Counted from the first letter of the stretch, positions 10,072 through 18,292 are shown. The stretch is DNA of 22,500 bases from Seminavis robusta (GCA_903772945.1 CAICTM010001798.1:1-22500), one strand, 5' to 3'. Program-made: numbers and translations. Notes: generated by a model from the letters alone, not told the origin.

Positions 10072-11508
10072 TTAAAAGTCTGCATTCCAAGCCTTGCTGG
10101 CTATAGCTTGGCCTTCTGCCGTCATTAGTGACGCGGGGCTTATCTGACCCGCATCCAGCAATAGGCGTTTCGCTTCCGTCAGTCCCACACTCTTGCAAAA
10201 GCCGGGGAACCACAACCGATGGCTATCATCTTCACGACCATCCGACTTTGCAGCATTGTCGTAACCGTCCTGGTTCTTCATCCCGGATGCGTAGCTGCCG
10301 CGACGACTATCAGTGCGAAAGAAGAACTGATCTGGAGTCCCCAAATAGTGAGAGACCACCAGGTCGGACATGTCAAAGGGCATCTCTTGCGCATCTAGAC
10401 ACTCTGGAAGTGGATTGTGCACCGACAGCCCATGGCCGCTTCCATATTGGAAATTGTGGAGGTTTGCCCGAGACACGTCCACCAGTACTTTGATTGTCAT
10501 GGACTTTTTATTGTTCCAGTGACGCCATCGTAGAGTCAAAAAGTTTTCTCCTTTGAAGAGTTCCGGGATGAACTGTTGCACCTGCTGACGTGTGCTCTTG
10601 ACTGTGCCATATTGTCGTCTTGGCACGGGCACACAGCCTGGATGGTAGGGTAAACGAGCATACTTGGCTTTGTTGGTTTTATGGACATCGTTCAAAAACG
10701 TGAGGATGCTCCCAGGCTCATACAGGCTTGGCACAAGATAGTTGGCATTGCGACCCGCCGCCTTGGACGTTCGCGGCACCAAACCTATATACTCGTCTAT
10801 ATCCGTAGGAAGCACCCAATCGACCAAACCCCTCTTTTGGAAATTTTGCAAACACTTTTGATAAAAAATCAGTTGTCGTTCCTTGTGGTGATCGTAACGG
10901 GCTGACCCTGGCGTTCCAGGATCCGTCGTGGTTTGGTTCATGCCTCGAAATATATCTACATCAGTCCACTGCTCAATGTTAATATGGTTTTCCCATCGTT
11001 GCAAGATTCGCGATGGTGATGTCACACTCAATGGATCCACGACGATTACTAAATAGCGAAGATTCATAGTGTGGTAGTGATAGGCCAGCCATTCAGGAAT
11101 CCAATGATTGTCATCCATTGTAATAAGACAGGCGCCAGAGGATCTCTTTTCTCCGTCCGAGTAGGCGGCGGTTGTTGATTCTGCATCGACAAAGGTGGTA
11201 TTGCGATGTACCTTATTGTATTCTGGGGGAGACTTGGTGAATTGTAGCAGATTAGGGGGCTGCATTCCATCATCGGCTACAATCAACCCTCGGCGTTTCG
11301 AGCTGAAGAGTTGACCCCAGAAGTTGAGCATCAAGGCCAAAGCGCCAACACTGATTAGTAGCAAACTGCATCGTTTGGAAGCTCTTCGCCGATAGAATGG
11401 TCGATGGATCTTTCCATTGTACATTTGCATTGCCAAAGGATGATGATTCCCAATGTCAAGTTTGGCTTCCACTGCCGCCAAGCGCCGCTCCAATGGGTGA
11501 GATGCCAT
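10072..11508 (-). CDS. Type II membrane glycosyltransferase, GT92/DUF23-like
   Basis: Intronless gene encoding about 478 residues. I use the ATG at 11508 (MASHPLERRL) rather than 11697, because this gives a short cytosolic tail, a basic patch and one transmembrane helix at about 47-68, the normal layout of a Golgi type II enzyme. The lumenal domain opens with ACLITMDDNHWIPEWLAYH (126-144), then a strand and Asp (LVIVVDP), matching the nucleotide-sugar fold of family 92 and related GT-A proteins. It carries DIDEYI at 236-241, the probable metal-binding acidic motif, plus several N-x-T/S sites. It probably transfers a sugar onto glycans in the secretory pathway; donor and acceptor cannot be deduced. 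It lies on the same strand as the kinesin gene, about 700 bp away, with no sign of shared function. Confidence 0.78.
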   Translation of the reverse strand: MASHPLERRLAAVEAKLDIGNHHPLAMQMYNGKIHRPFYRRRASKRCSLLLISVGALALMLNFWGQLFSSKRRGLIVADDGMQPPNLLQFTKSPPEYNKVHRNTTFVDAESTTAAYSDGEKRSSGACLITMDDNHWIPEWLAYHYHTMNLRYLVIVVDPLSVTSPSRILQRWENHINIEQWTDVDIFRGMNQTTTDPGTPGSARYDHHKERQLIFYQKCLQNFQKRGLVDWVLPTDIDEYIGLVPRTSKAAGRNANYLVPSLYEPGSILTFLNDVHKTNKAKYARLPYHPGCVPVPRRQYGTVKSTRQQVQQFIPELFKGENFLTLRWRHWNNKKSMTIKVLVDVSRANLHNFQYGSGHGLSVHNPLPECLDAQEMPFDMSDLVVSHYLGTPDQFFFRTDSRRGSYASGMKNQDGYDNAAKSDGREDDSHRLWFPGFCKSVGLTEAKRLLLDAGQISPASLMTAEGQAIASKAWNADF

Positions 11509-12204
11509 CGTTGGCAATTGGCAACGGTGTTGGAGGCGAGTGCGGAAAAGCGTGCAAGCCAGCCATTCCCTGGTTGGCGATTTTTGGTGCGTTTCTTCCT
11601 CCTCACGTCGGTTCTCAAAAATGGAACCGTGGCAGCAAGGGGAAAACAATGCTGGGACGCCACACCGTTGTGTCCTTGCTTGGGATGCTTCACACAAGTC
11701 GACACCTTGTAGCTCTAGCTAGAAGTGCGACCACGATGCCTCGAGCTCAACAGGAATCTTCAATCCCTTCCATTGGAGACTGTCTACTGTAACGGCTGCC
11801 TGCCAAACTTGCCGCCTACACAACTTACCAAGGAAGCAACTGACCAAATTAGCGTCCCTTGACTTCCCAAGTACAGTAGGTAAGCACTGGAAACATACTA
11901 TCTAGCTTCCATTGGTTTTCTTTCGAGGGCAAGCGTCTGTGAAATAACCTACCGTACGGTATCTCAGCAGCCACATCGTATTGTTTGGTATACCCATGGC
12001 CTCACCGGTAGTAGAGTCTCTGCTTTCGCAAGGCACTGGTAACACAACAATTATCTATACTTTTAAAAAGGTTTGTAGCTTCAAGTCTGTACCAATATCC
12101 ACTGTTGGTGTACGGTACAATTACCGGTATGCTGTATTACATCCATCTCGTTCCTGCCGGCTTCCACGTCTATTGCTTCTTTATTGAGGCTTTGCTTACA
12201 CATT
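11509..12204. other. Intergenic region, no gene seen
   Basis: About 700 bp between the glycosyltransferase 5' end and the kinesin 3' end (both minus strand). It should include the glycosyltransferase promoter. Reading frames near 11540-11790 on the plus strand mirror the 5' end of the glycosyltransferase frame. No clear TATA element or repeat was found. Confidence 0.4.
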
Positions 12205-13419
12205 CTACGTTCGCATCTTGGCAATGGAGGAAGCATATAGCAACGTGTTCATGGTCTGCTTGAGTGTCACTTCTTCCTCTTGCGGATAGATAGTTGTCAG
12301 CATGACACAATTGGAATTGGCTGAACTAAAGTATCGTTTCAAGATCTGGGTCAAACAGGATCGACGAAAGGGAATGTGTCGCTTCCCTTGCTGCATGGCC
12401 CGGAAGCATTCCTTGACTGCCAACAGAGATGCATTAATGTCCGAGTGTTCCTTCTTCGCTTGCGCAGTCTGCATAGTGGTAGCCTGCTCCCAATCATTTC
12501 CTGCCATGTCAATCATGGAGAAGCTTCCCAAAAAGGCAGCAATTCCAGCGGTTTCCTTGTATTCACCCAACATACGGCGCGCTTCATCCAGAGCCAACAG
12601 AGACTCTTCATGGGGTTTTCCGTGCTCTTGTAGCAGTTCCGCCAGAGGACGCCCGTCGACCATGGCATTGGGCCCATCTCGCTTGTACGCCTCTTCAATC
12701 CGTTCCTTCAAGGCGTCATCCTTTTGATTGCTAATCGCAATGTACGCAGCATGCTTTTCTTCGACCGCTTCCTCCAGCTCGACGATGCGATCGTTGACAA
12801 TCTCAAAGTCCACTACCGCATGAGTCCTGGAACTGGCATCGTGAACGGTGGACGATCCCACACGGCGGGATTTTTGGGCCTGTTCCCAAAGGACCTGAAA
12901 TTCTTGCGCCGTCTCCAAGACAACACGTCGGAGTGGTCCACTGCCATCGGCTTTGCGCAAGTGGACAGAACCTTGTTCATCGACACGGACCGTCAATTGA
13001 CCATTGATGGTTTCGTCCAATACCAGCAAATCCTTGACGGACTTTCCATCGATTTCGCACATGGAACAACGAAGTTTCGATCCGGTTGGCAGATTCTCCA
13101 ACAAGTACTGCGCCGACAACCAAATACCGCCTGGATTCTCGGGTATCCCAAAGAGACTATAGGATTTGCCTGTACCAGTAAAGCCATATGCAAAGAGCGC
13201 TCCATGGTCGCCTTTGGTAAGCCACTGATTCAACAAAGGTTCCAACGCATTGGTGAACACTTGGCTTTGCGAAGACTGAGGCGTCAAGGCTTGCGTGACT
13301 TCGTAAGAACGTGGCTTGCTGTGGAGAATTGAAACTACGGCATGCTTCTTGTCCAAACTATCTTTGTCGAGGAGCAAGTGCTGGGAATCAGGATGAGGAC
13401 GGACAATTACTTGGACCAT
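12205..13419 (-). CDS. Kinesin motor-domain protein without stalk
   Basis: Intronless, 404 residues, almost exactly one kinesin motor. In order: VIVRPHP near the N-terminus (first strand, usual VRxRP altered), P-loop GFTGTGKS (79-86), switch I ASSRTH (195-200), switch II DMAGND (304-309, usual DxAGSE), NASLLAVKECF (alpha-4), and HIPFRRSCLTQIL. It ends at NTLLYASSIAKMRT, the end of the motor core. There is no coiled-coil stalk or cargo domain. Two oddities stand out. The Glu of switch II that helps hydrolysis in active kinesins is Asp here. About 88 residues, charged and helical (about 209-296), are inserted between switch I and switch II, where other kinesins have a short loop. It could be a divergent microtubule motor, a depolymeriser or a regulatory pseudo-motor. 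The start is the only ATG upstream of the first strand. Confidence 0.85.
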   Translation of the reverse strand: MVQVIVRPHPDSQHLLLDKDSLDKKHAVVSILHSKPRSYEVTQALTPQSSQSQVFTNALEPLLNQWLTKGDHGALFAYGFTGTGKSYSLFGIPENPGGIWLSAQYLLENLPTGSKLRCSMCEIDGKSVKDLLVLDETINGQLTVRVDEQGSVHLRKADGSGPLRRVVLETAQEFQVLWEQAQKSRRVGSSTVHDASSRTHAVVDFEIVNDRIVELEEAVEEKHAAYIAISNQKDDALKERIEEAYKRDGPNAMVDGRPLAELLQEHGKPHEESLLALDEARRMLGEYKETAGIAAFLGSFSMIDMAGNDWEQATTMQTAQAKKEHSDINASLLAVKECFRAMQQGKRHIPFRRSCLTQILKRYFSSANSNCVMLTTIYPQEEEVTLKQTMNTLLYASSIAKMRT

Positions 13420-14275
13420 GGTGATGATTGATGTTTGTGTTTGCTGTGGCGACTAACTAGTACGGAAAAGTGAGGAGTGGATTTGGGTGGGTGAAAAGAA
13501 AAGAAAAGATTTGAATCGTGGAGGAAAGGGTTAACTGAAGGTTTCCTCATTTAAGCCAGCCGAAACGGGTAAACATGGCTATATTAATACGACCCACACC
13601 TTGGTGCAGAAGATCCGCACCTCGCGGCAAACCTCTGCACCTCTGCAGGTTCGCACCTCGGCGGATATACCTCTGTACCTGGTACCTCTATTATTAGGGT
13701 CCACGGCAAAAATCTCTGCACCTCTACAGTCCCAGCTTGACCGCAGAAAATCCGCACCCTGCAGGGTCTGCACCTCGGCGGCAGAGGCTGTGCACCTCTA
13801 GTGTCCGCAAGAGGTGCAGGGTCCGCACCTCGGTGGCAGAAAAACGCACTTCTATGGTCTGCACCTCGGTGTAGGAAAACCGCACCTCGAGGGTCGGCAC
13901 CTCGGCGGCAATATTTGGTGCACCAACCGACCTGAATACAGTAAAAATGTTGGTTGCATACAATCAACCCTCACTGCTGTAGCTACAGCTGCCTGGATTG
14001 TCAAACATGTTGGCTGCAATCAACACTGTTGGCTATCTGGCTGGATTGACAGTATTTGCTTCTACTCATGGCACTGGTACCGGTAACGAGGCAAGGGAAA
14101 CGAACAAGCTCACAAGACGAAAAAACAAAACTGAAGTAGTGAAGGGTTAAAGCTACCCATGTATTACCCCATCTACAGTACGGTACAGATTATCACCTCT
14201 CTTTTGCTAGAGTCCGATGGTCTGGAGGGTCTGGAGGGGCGACTCTGGATTGGGTCTCGGTGTGCGCTCTAACCG
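13420..14275. other. Intergenic region between kinesin and the virus-like block
   Basis: Holds the presumed kinesin promoter (13420-13580, A/G-rich), the pentapeptide-like repeat tract (13600-13930), and about 350 bp with no gene. A perfect 12-bp palindrome CTGTAGCTACAG lies near 13977-13988, and related TGTTGGCTGCAATCAACA-type sequence recurs near 13950-14030. Confidence 0.45.
13600..13930 (-). repeat. Degenerate pentapeptide-like repeat tract
   Basis: The DNA repeats GCACCTCGG-type units at multiples of about 15 bp. On the minus strand these translate, across shifting frames, into runs such as CRRGAD, HRGADHRSAFF and CRGAEIF, resembling the A(D/N)LxG pattern of pentapeptide-repeat proteins. 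Frames break repeatedly and there is no convincing start, so it is a relic of a repeat gene or a minisatellite derived from one. Confidence 0.45.
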
Positions 14276-14304
14276 TCTAACGGTGTGGACAGTTAGCCGT
14301 TAGA
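14276..14304. promoter_or_regulatory. Perfect 8-bp stem hairpin, possible origin or element end
   Basis: TCTAACGG (14276-14283) and CCGTTAGA (14297-14304) pair around a 13-nt loop. The stem abuts a tandem repeat. Rep-replicated ssDNA elements have an origin hairpin beside iterons, so the arrangement is suggestive, but the loop lacks the usual TATTAC nick site. Confidence 0.4.
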
Positions 14305-14372
14305 TGCTTATACCAGTGAGACGGTGACGATCTAGATGCTTATACCAGTGAGACGGTGACGATCTAGATGCT
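14301..14372. repeat. 32-bp tandem repeat, 2.25 copies
   Basis: Unit beginning TAGATGCTTATACC and ending GACGATC, at 14301-14332 and 14333-14364, with eight further matching bases. The two full copies are identical, so the duplication is recent or maintained. Confidence 0.9.
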
Positions 14373-14473
14373 AGCGATCTTCGCGATCTTGGGAGGTCGC
14401 GTTATCACTTCAACATGGGTACCGGTGAAATTTGACACGGTTACGTATAGAAACGGCTCACTATTTCAGAGAC

Positions 14474-14845
14474 ATGGAGGTTCCCAACGATACCAGCCTT
14501 GGTCATGGGTTCTTCACCCTTCACAACCCCGAAAATGATGACATCAAGACAATGAGATCTATCTTGACGAAACCTGCCGTTCTGGGGGCGGTCTACGTGA
14601 GTGAGCAAAAGAGGATCAGAGGTTTCTTCTTACTTACCGTCGACTCCAATAGCAATCAAGCCATTGAACACTTCAACGACTTAGCTGAATATTGCGACAT
14701 TGAGGATCTGACGGTGGGGACGGCCCTTGATATCCTATACTCTAAAGGACGCAAACGTAAACTACTCAAGAGTAACACCCGCACCCTATACCGTGAATTA
14801 CGGGCTCTCGCCATCCAGGCATTGGGTTGGCAACTACGACCTTAA
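14474..14845 (+). CDS. Rep-like HUH-fold protein A, motif II degenerate
   Basis: 123 residues. I use the ATG at 14474; the frame is open further upstream but without an ATG. Motif order and spacing follow the N-terminal nuclease domain of CRESS-DNA Rep: motif I FTLHNP (14-19), a motif II-like RIRGFF (47-52), and a motif III-like YSKG (89-92) preceded by AEYCDIEDLTVGTALDIL, as in real Rep where a strand and helix lead to the catalytic Tyr. The HUH metal-binding pair of motif II is replaced by R-I-R, so metal-dependent nicking is unlikely. The Tyr may remain. No helicase follows. A basic tail (KGRKRKLLK) may bind DNA. It converges on the Cys-rich gene with 44 nt between stops. Assignment rests on motif pattern only. 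A structural match to parvovirus- or geminivirus-type Rep is expected if correct. Confidence 0.6.
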   Translation: MEVPNDTSLGHGFFTLHNPENDDIKTMRSILTKPAVLGAVYVSEQKRIRGFFLLTVDSNSNQAIEHFNDLAEYCDIEDLTVGTALDILYSKGRKRKLLKSNTRTLYRELRALAIQALGWQLRP

Positions 14846-14889
14846 CCTAACTAGATTGTTAACACCACTTTACTATGACTTTCTATGAC

Positions 14890-15369
14890 TTAGATGGCAC
14901 CTGTCGAACTCACTGGTTCATCTGGTGTCATCCTCTGTTGCAGCGTTCTTACTTTCGCGTTCCATTGGGTTTGAGTATAAGGCGATCCTGGTTTTAATTC
15001 ACCATTTTGAGGGTTGATCCATCTCCTCTTCAAATTACTTAATTCTGTAGCAGCCGACACACCGTTGTCGTTATTTGTTTGCTGTCTCGCAGGTCTTAGA
15101 CAGTCTGCGCCTGTCTGTCTGGCTGACGATTCATACCCGGGTTTGCGGCAATTCTTCTTCCAGCTTAAACACGCTCTCCCACACCGTCTGGATTTAATGG
15201 GTTGGCATTTGGGTTCCTTTCTCGGTCCTTTCGGACCATTCGTTCTTGCACAGGTTGCATTGTATTTACATGGGTCTGCATTTGATTCGAACCCTTCAAC
15301 GTTACAGTTACGTAGCCACAATACACATCTGGAACCGCACTGGCGGGATTTGTTAGGATTGCATTTCAT
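14890..15369 (-). CDS. Two-repeat cysteine-rich protein
   Basis: 159 residues, intact. The N-terminal half holds two copies of C-x7-C-G-x2-C-x6-C, with Cys at 3, 11, 15, 22 and at 55, 63, 67, 74. Each copy has a KSR before the second Cys and a Trp before the last. Between them is a Pro/Lys/Arg-rich linker with two more Cys. The C-terminal half lacks Cys and is Gln/Asn-rich. No signal peptide is visible, since the protein starts MKCNP. The CG-x2-C pattern recalls small Cys motifs in proteins of large DNA viruses and phages, but I cannot name a family. It could bind zinc or form disulfides, and a structural or host-interaction role is possible. Its promoter would face the RING gene promoter across the repeat array. 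Confidence 0.62.
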   Translation of the reverse strand: MKCNPNKSRQCGSRCVLWLRNCNVEGFESNADPCKYNATCARTNGPKGPRKEPKCQPIKSRRCGRACLSWKKNCRKPGYESSARQTGADCLRPARQQTNNDNGVSAATELSNLKRRWINPQNGELKPGSPYTQTQWNAKVRTLQQRMTPDEPVSSTGAI

Positions 15370-15406
15370 TTTTGTAGCTAAGTTTTTTGTGACTATAATT
15401 ACGGTT

Positions 15407-15650
15407 GCGTTAAATGAAAACTGCTTGGTTCACGTTACCGTGTTAGGTGTTAGTTTAACAGGCTAACCGGGGAACAGTAGCGTTAAATGAAAACTGCTTG
15501 GTTCACGTTACCTTGCTAACCGGGGAACTTGGTTTACGTGTTCGTGTTATGTTATATAGGGTTCGTGTTACTTCCTCAAACACTTTTGTTATAATATAGG
15601 GTTCGTGTTACTTCCTCAAACACTTGCGTTAAATAGGGTTCGTGTTACTT
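15407..15650. repeat. Iteron-like repeat array between divergent genes
   Basis: The motif GTTC(A/G)(C/T)GTTA occurs six times in one orientation, starting at 15428, 15501, 15540, 15561, 15601 and 15638. It sits inside larger duplications: a 33-bp unit at 15407-15439 and 15480-15512, a GCTAACCGGGGAAC at 15462-15475 and 15515-15528, and a 30-bp unit at 15556-15585 and 15596-15625 with a partial third copy. The array lies between the divergent Cys-rich and RING genes, so it may be a shared promoter, a Rep-binding origin, or both. Confidence 0.75.
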
Positions 15651-15729
15651 ACCGATTGAAAAATGCTGCCGAGTTTCACTCGTTGATGGTTTTTTGCTCA
15701 TTATTTTTTGCTCATTATTTTTTCTCAAC

Positions 15730-15975
15730 ATGGATGTTGTTACCATGAAAGACGCGATTTGTTGTGTTTGCCGAGGAGAATTCAACGAGGGGGCTAAAGT
15801 GGTTGTTTTGGCATGTCACCATGTCCTCTGTGTTGCGTGTTCTGACCAATGCGATCGTTTGTTGGCTAACAACGGGGCATGTCCTTATTGCAGAGCCGAT
15901 ACGATGGAGGTCAAGACTGTTGCTGTTACATTCCACACCGGGTGTCGTGATGATCCTATCATTCTAGATGATTAG
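15730..15975 (+). CDS. Small RING-finger protein (probable E3 ubiquitin ligase)
   Basis: 81 residues from the ATG at 15730 (MDVVTMKDAICC). A complete C3HC4 RING is visible: C-C-V-C, then C-H-H-V-L-C-V-A-C, then C-P-Y-C, with spacing C-x2-C-x14-C-x1-H-x2-C-x2-C-x13-C-x2-C. Such domains bind two zinc ions and recruit a ubiquitin-conjugating enzyme. There is little beyond the RING, only a short acidic tail (DDPIILDD). Small RING proteins occur in many large eukaryotic DNA viruses, where they redirect host ubiquitin. Here the target is unknown. The T-rich region just upstream and the repeat array probably carry the promoter. The gene is intact although polymerase and Rep nearby are broken. Confidence 0.82.
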   Translation: MDVVTMKDAICCVCRGEFNEGAKVVVLACHHVLCVACSDQCDRLLANNGACPYCRADTMEVKTVAVTFHTGCRDDPIILDD

Positions 15976-16074
15976 TCGTAAGCTTATAAAAAAGATGTTG
16001 CTTCAACGTTTCCTACAAACTCTTACTTTAGTGGACTTGTTCCTTGGTCTATATTTCAACGTCGTTCAACTGCG

Positions 16075-16227
16075 ATGTCTGTGGCGGTCGTCCGACCGGA
16101 CACAGAGGAGACTGCGGAGGTTTTAGGATATTTTGACGTTTGGTACCCTTTACCTTCTATCATCCCTGATGAGTTGAGGGGTTTGGTATTTCAGTTCCTT
16201 TTCGATCCTCTGAAGGATCCGTGGTGA
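16075..16227 (+). CDS. Small hypothetical protein, 50 residues
   Basis: ATG at 16075, stop 21 nt before the polymerase start. The frame is open back to 15982 without an earlier ATG, so a longer non-ATG form is possible. The product is acidic with aromatic patches (GYFDVWYPLP, FQFLFDPLKDPW) and a repeated PL/FDP flavour. No family is recognised. The position between RING and polymerase on the same strand suggests co-expression. Confidence 0.4.
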   Translation: MSVAVVRPDTEETAEVLGYFDVWYPLPSIIPDELRGLVFQFLFDPLKDPW

Positions 16228-16248
16228 GAGGAGAGAACACAAAAAAAT

Positions 16249-17276
16249 ATGGAGCATCTTCTGACTACCTTTGTTCGAACTAAAGGTGTCTTCCAACATA
16301 GGTTGAAAGATTTAAAGGATTATAACAATGTGAAAGTTTACATTTACGAACTTAAAAAACTAGGTTGTCACCATGAAAGTTTGCTTCAGCGCTTGAAGGA
16401 ACGGGGCGAGTTGTGGTTTGACTCTAATGGAAATTTCCGCGTTCTTCGGGACGGGCCTATCAATCCTGCTTTGTTACAGTTGGCTAAACGATCTGATAGA
16501 CGTGTTACCGAACTGACCGCGTTACATGCTTGGATGCGGGGACAGCTCATTCATGTGGAGTTGAAGGATGTGGACACGACGAAAATGTCTGTATATTTCA
16601 AGGCTTTTCTCGAACACCGTCACAAACAACTGGAGTCCTTCTTCTCAGTTGATGTGTTCTCTGGTCGGATACACAGTCCGGTGGTGAACTTGAAGGGGGT
16701 TCTAAGACACAATCTTCGTTTTCATGGTCAGCCTGTCGTATCACTCGATGTTCAACAGATGCAGCCGACGATTCTGGCAAAGGTCTTTGAGGATAGTCTT
16801 GGTTCTAACACATTCTCAGATGCTATATTCAGAGGTGATGATGTTTTATATCATTTTACAGAAGATGGCGAATCTAGAGGAGCGCAGGGACGTGAAGAAA
16901 TACCTTTTCAAACTAATCTTTGGCTGGTCAACCGAAGGCTGATATTGGTAAGATGTTCAAAGGGAATACGGCCTGGGTTGATTGGATTAACAATTACAAA
17001 TCTCGTACCGAACCAAAGAACCCGCATGGTCATAACATGCATACAAACTTGGCGTGGTTATTGCAATACAGTGAGGTTCAAGTCATGACTGGTATTTGGC
17101 AAGGCTTGATGGATGCGGCTGTTCCGTTCCTTACGATCCATGATGAAATTCTATGTCAAACGAAGGATAAAGATATTGTTTTCGCCATGATGACGGAAGA
17201 ATTGAAGAAACATTTCCGGTATTTTAAGATTAATGTAGATAATTTCACAGGTCAGACCTGGTTGATACCCGATTAA
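16249..17276 (+). pseudogene. Family A-like (TVpol-like) palm-domain DNA polymerase, two frameshifts
   Basis: About 340 residues across three frames. Frame 1 (from the ATG at 16249) ends its useful part near 16870. Frame 2 covers about 16870-16935, and the last frame runs from about 16925 to 17276. Both joins need one base skipped. Polymerase motifs appear in order. First comes GRIHSPVVNLKGVLRHNLRF, leading to motif A SLDVQQMQPT with the first catalytic Asp. Motif B is R-x3-K-x6-F-G (in RRDVKKYLFKLIFGW), and motif C is FLTIHDEIL with the second Asp. This matches family A polymerases (R-x3-K, HDE) and the SLD-x-QPT/L type seen in transposon-virus polymerases of polinton-like viruses. There is no 3'-5' exonuclease or helicase domain; the N-terminal 100 residues are unassigned. 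Catalytic Asp residues are intact in the pieces. It is either a recently broken gene, a frameshift-translated one, or one with insertion errors in the assembly. Confidence 0.7.
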
Positions 17277-17381
17277 AATCTGTAACCGAAGTGATTGATT
17301 GAATCCCGATTGATTGAATCCCGTAATATCCCAGATCCCAGATCCCAGAGTGATTTGAATCCCGATCCCGGTCTGACTTTT

Positions 17382-17807
17382 TTACACCGTAACAATCCTT
17401 CTAGAGATACGGCGGCGTTTCCTCAAGGTGAAACCTTCGTACACAGCGGGACGGTTGCGCATCCTTTCCACCAGACCGGCAAATTCTTCTTCTTCAAAAT
17501 AGCCTTGGTACCTGACGCAACCGCGGGTGGGATGGATGTACGAAAACCCGGTTGCAAAGTAAGCGTCGGGGTTTCGTAGGATGCGAGGATGGAGCCTGTA
17601 TCTCCTCTGTTTCTTTTTAAACTCATTTTGGAACTCTTCAATCTTCGAGGCGATGGACTCTGGATCTGCGAACGAAGGGTTCTTCAAGAGCATGTCGAAG
17701 ACTTTGCTTGTCAACCAGGCTGCTCTGGTTGTCTTTATCGTTGGACGAGGGGGTGGATCCAATTGATCTATAATGGACAGGTCAACGCGAAACCCCATTG
17801 TGCACAT
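17382..17807 (-). CDS. Basic hypothetical protein, 141 residues
   Basis: Intact frame from the ATG at 17807. The N-terminal part is Pro-containing (LDPPPRP), then helical with many charged residues (IASKIEEFQNEFKKKQRRY). A middle aromatic stretch follows (YFATGFSYIHPTRGCVRYQGY), then acidic EEEEF, and a strongly basic C-terminus (LRKRRRISRRIV) that could be a nuclear localisation or DNA-binding tail. No family is recognised. Its stop lies about 100 bp from the polymerase stop (convergent), with a 15-bp tandem repeat between them (17293-17322). It could be a DNA-binding or structural protein. Confidence 0.5.
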   Translation of the reverse strand: MCTMGFRVDLSIIDQLDPPPRPTIKTTRAAWLTSKVFDMLLKNPSFADPESIASKIEEFQNEFKKKQRRYRLHPRILRNPDAYFATGFSYIHPTRGCVRYQGYFEEEEFAGLVERMRNRPAVYEGFTLRKRRRISRRIVTV

Positions 17808-18292
17808 TTGTGACTACTAATGAGCTAAGCAACGAGCTAAGCCGAGATTGCCTTTGACTACTAATGAGAGATTCAATTTATGTTTTTTTTGTTTGTGTGG
17901 TACAGAACGGAAAAAAAGAGTACTATTGTAAGCAATGTTTAATGACGTTAGGTTTTCTTTGGATTACGTCTTAAACGGGAGAGGGCCGTTGTTACTTGAA
18001 GTCACATATCAGAGTGTCTTGGCATGTACATTCGACTTTGGTGTGATTGGATGCATTTGCATTTGATCTCCCTTTACCTTTTCCTTTTCCCGCACTTCGG
18101 ACGGGTGACAGGATCGACAGAAGGGTTATTGGTAGCAAGTAGTACTTTTTCATTTTCGATCTTTCTGGTTAGAAATTATGACATGTCGGTGTCAAATTTA
18201 TTGGGTTGGTTGATTGTTGAGTGCTTTTCTTCTTGTTGGTTGATTGTTGTGTCTGTCTCTCTTCTTCCCATAAGAAGGTTTTTTTTGTTGGG
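17808..18292. other. Divergent intergenic region with a possible hydrophobic ORF
   Basis: T-rich spacer between the basic protein (-) and Rep-like B (+), probably carrying both promoters. GACTACTAATGAG occurs twice (about 17811 and 17855). GTTGGTTGATTGTTG also occurs twice (about 18205 and 18236). A 90-residue hydrophobic plus-strand frame (18024-18296) ends with a TGA that overlaps the ATG of Rep-like B (ATGA). Its hydrophobicity may simply reflect T-rich DNA, so I do not list it as a gene. Confidence 0.4.

Noticed and set aside
13800..13930. Possible CRISPR-like array in the GCACCTCGG repeats
   Set aside because: Units vary in sequence and spacing, have no unique spacers, and the genome is eukaryotic.
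14432..14473. Upstream extension of Rep-like protein A
   Set aside because: It would start at a TTG. The ATG at 14474 is close to motif I and gives a normal N-terminus.
17323..17331. Minus-strand GGATATTAC, one base off the CRESS nick-site pattern
   Set aside because: The second position is G instead of A and no inverted repeats flank it; it sits in a small ATCCC-rich direct repeat.
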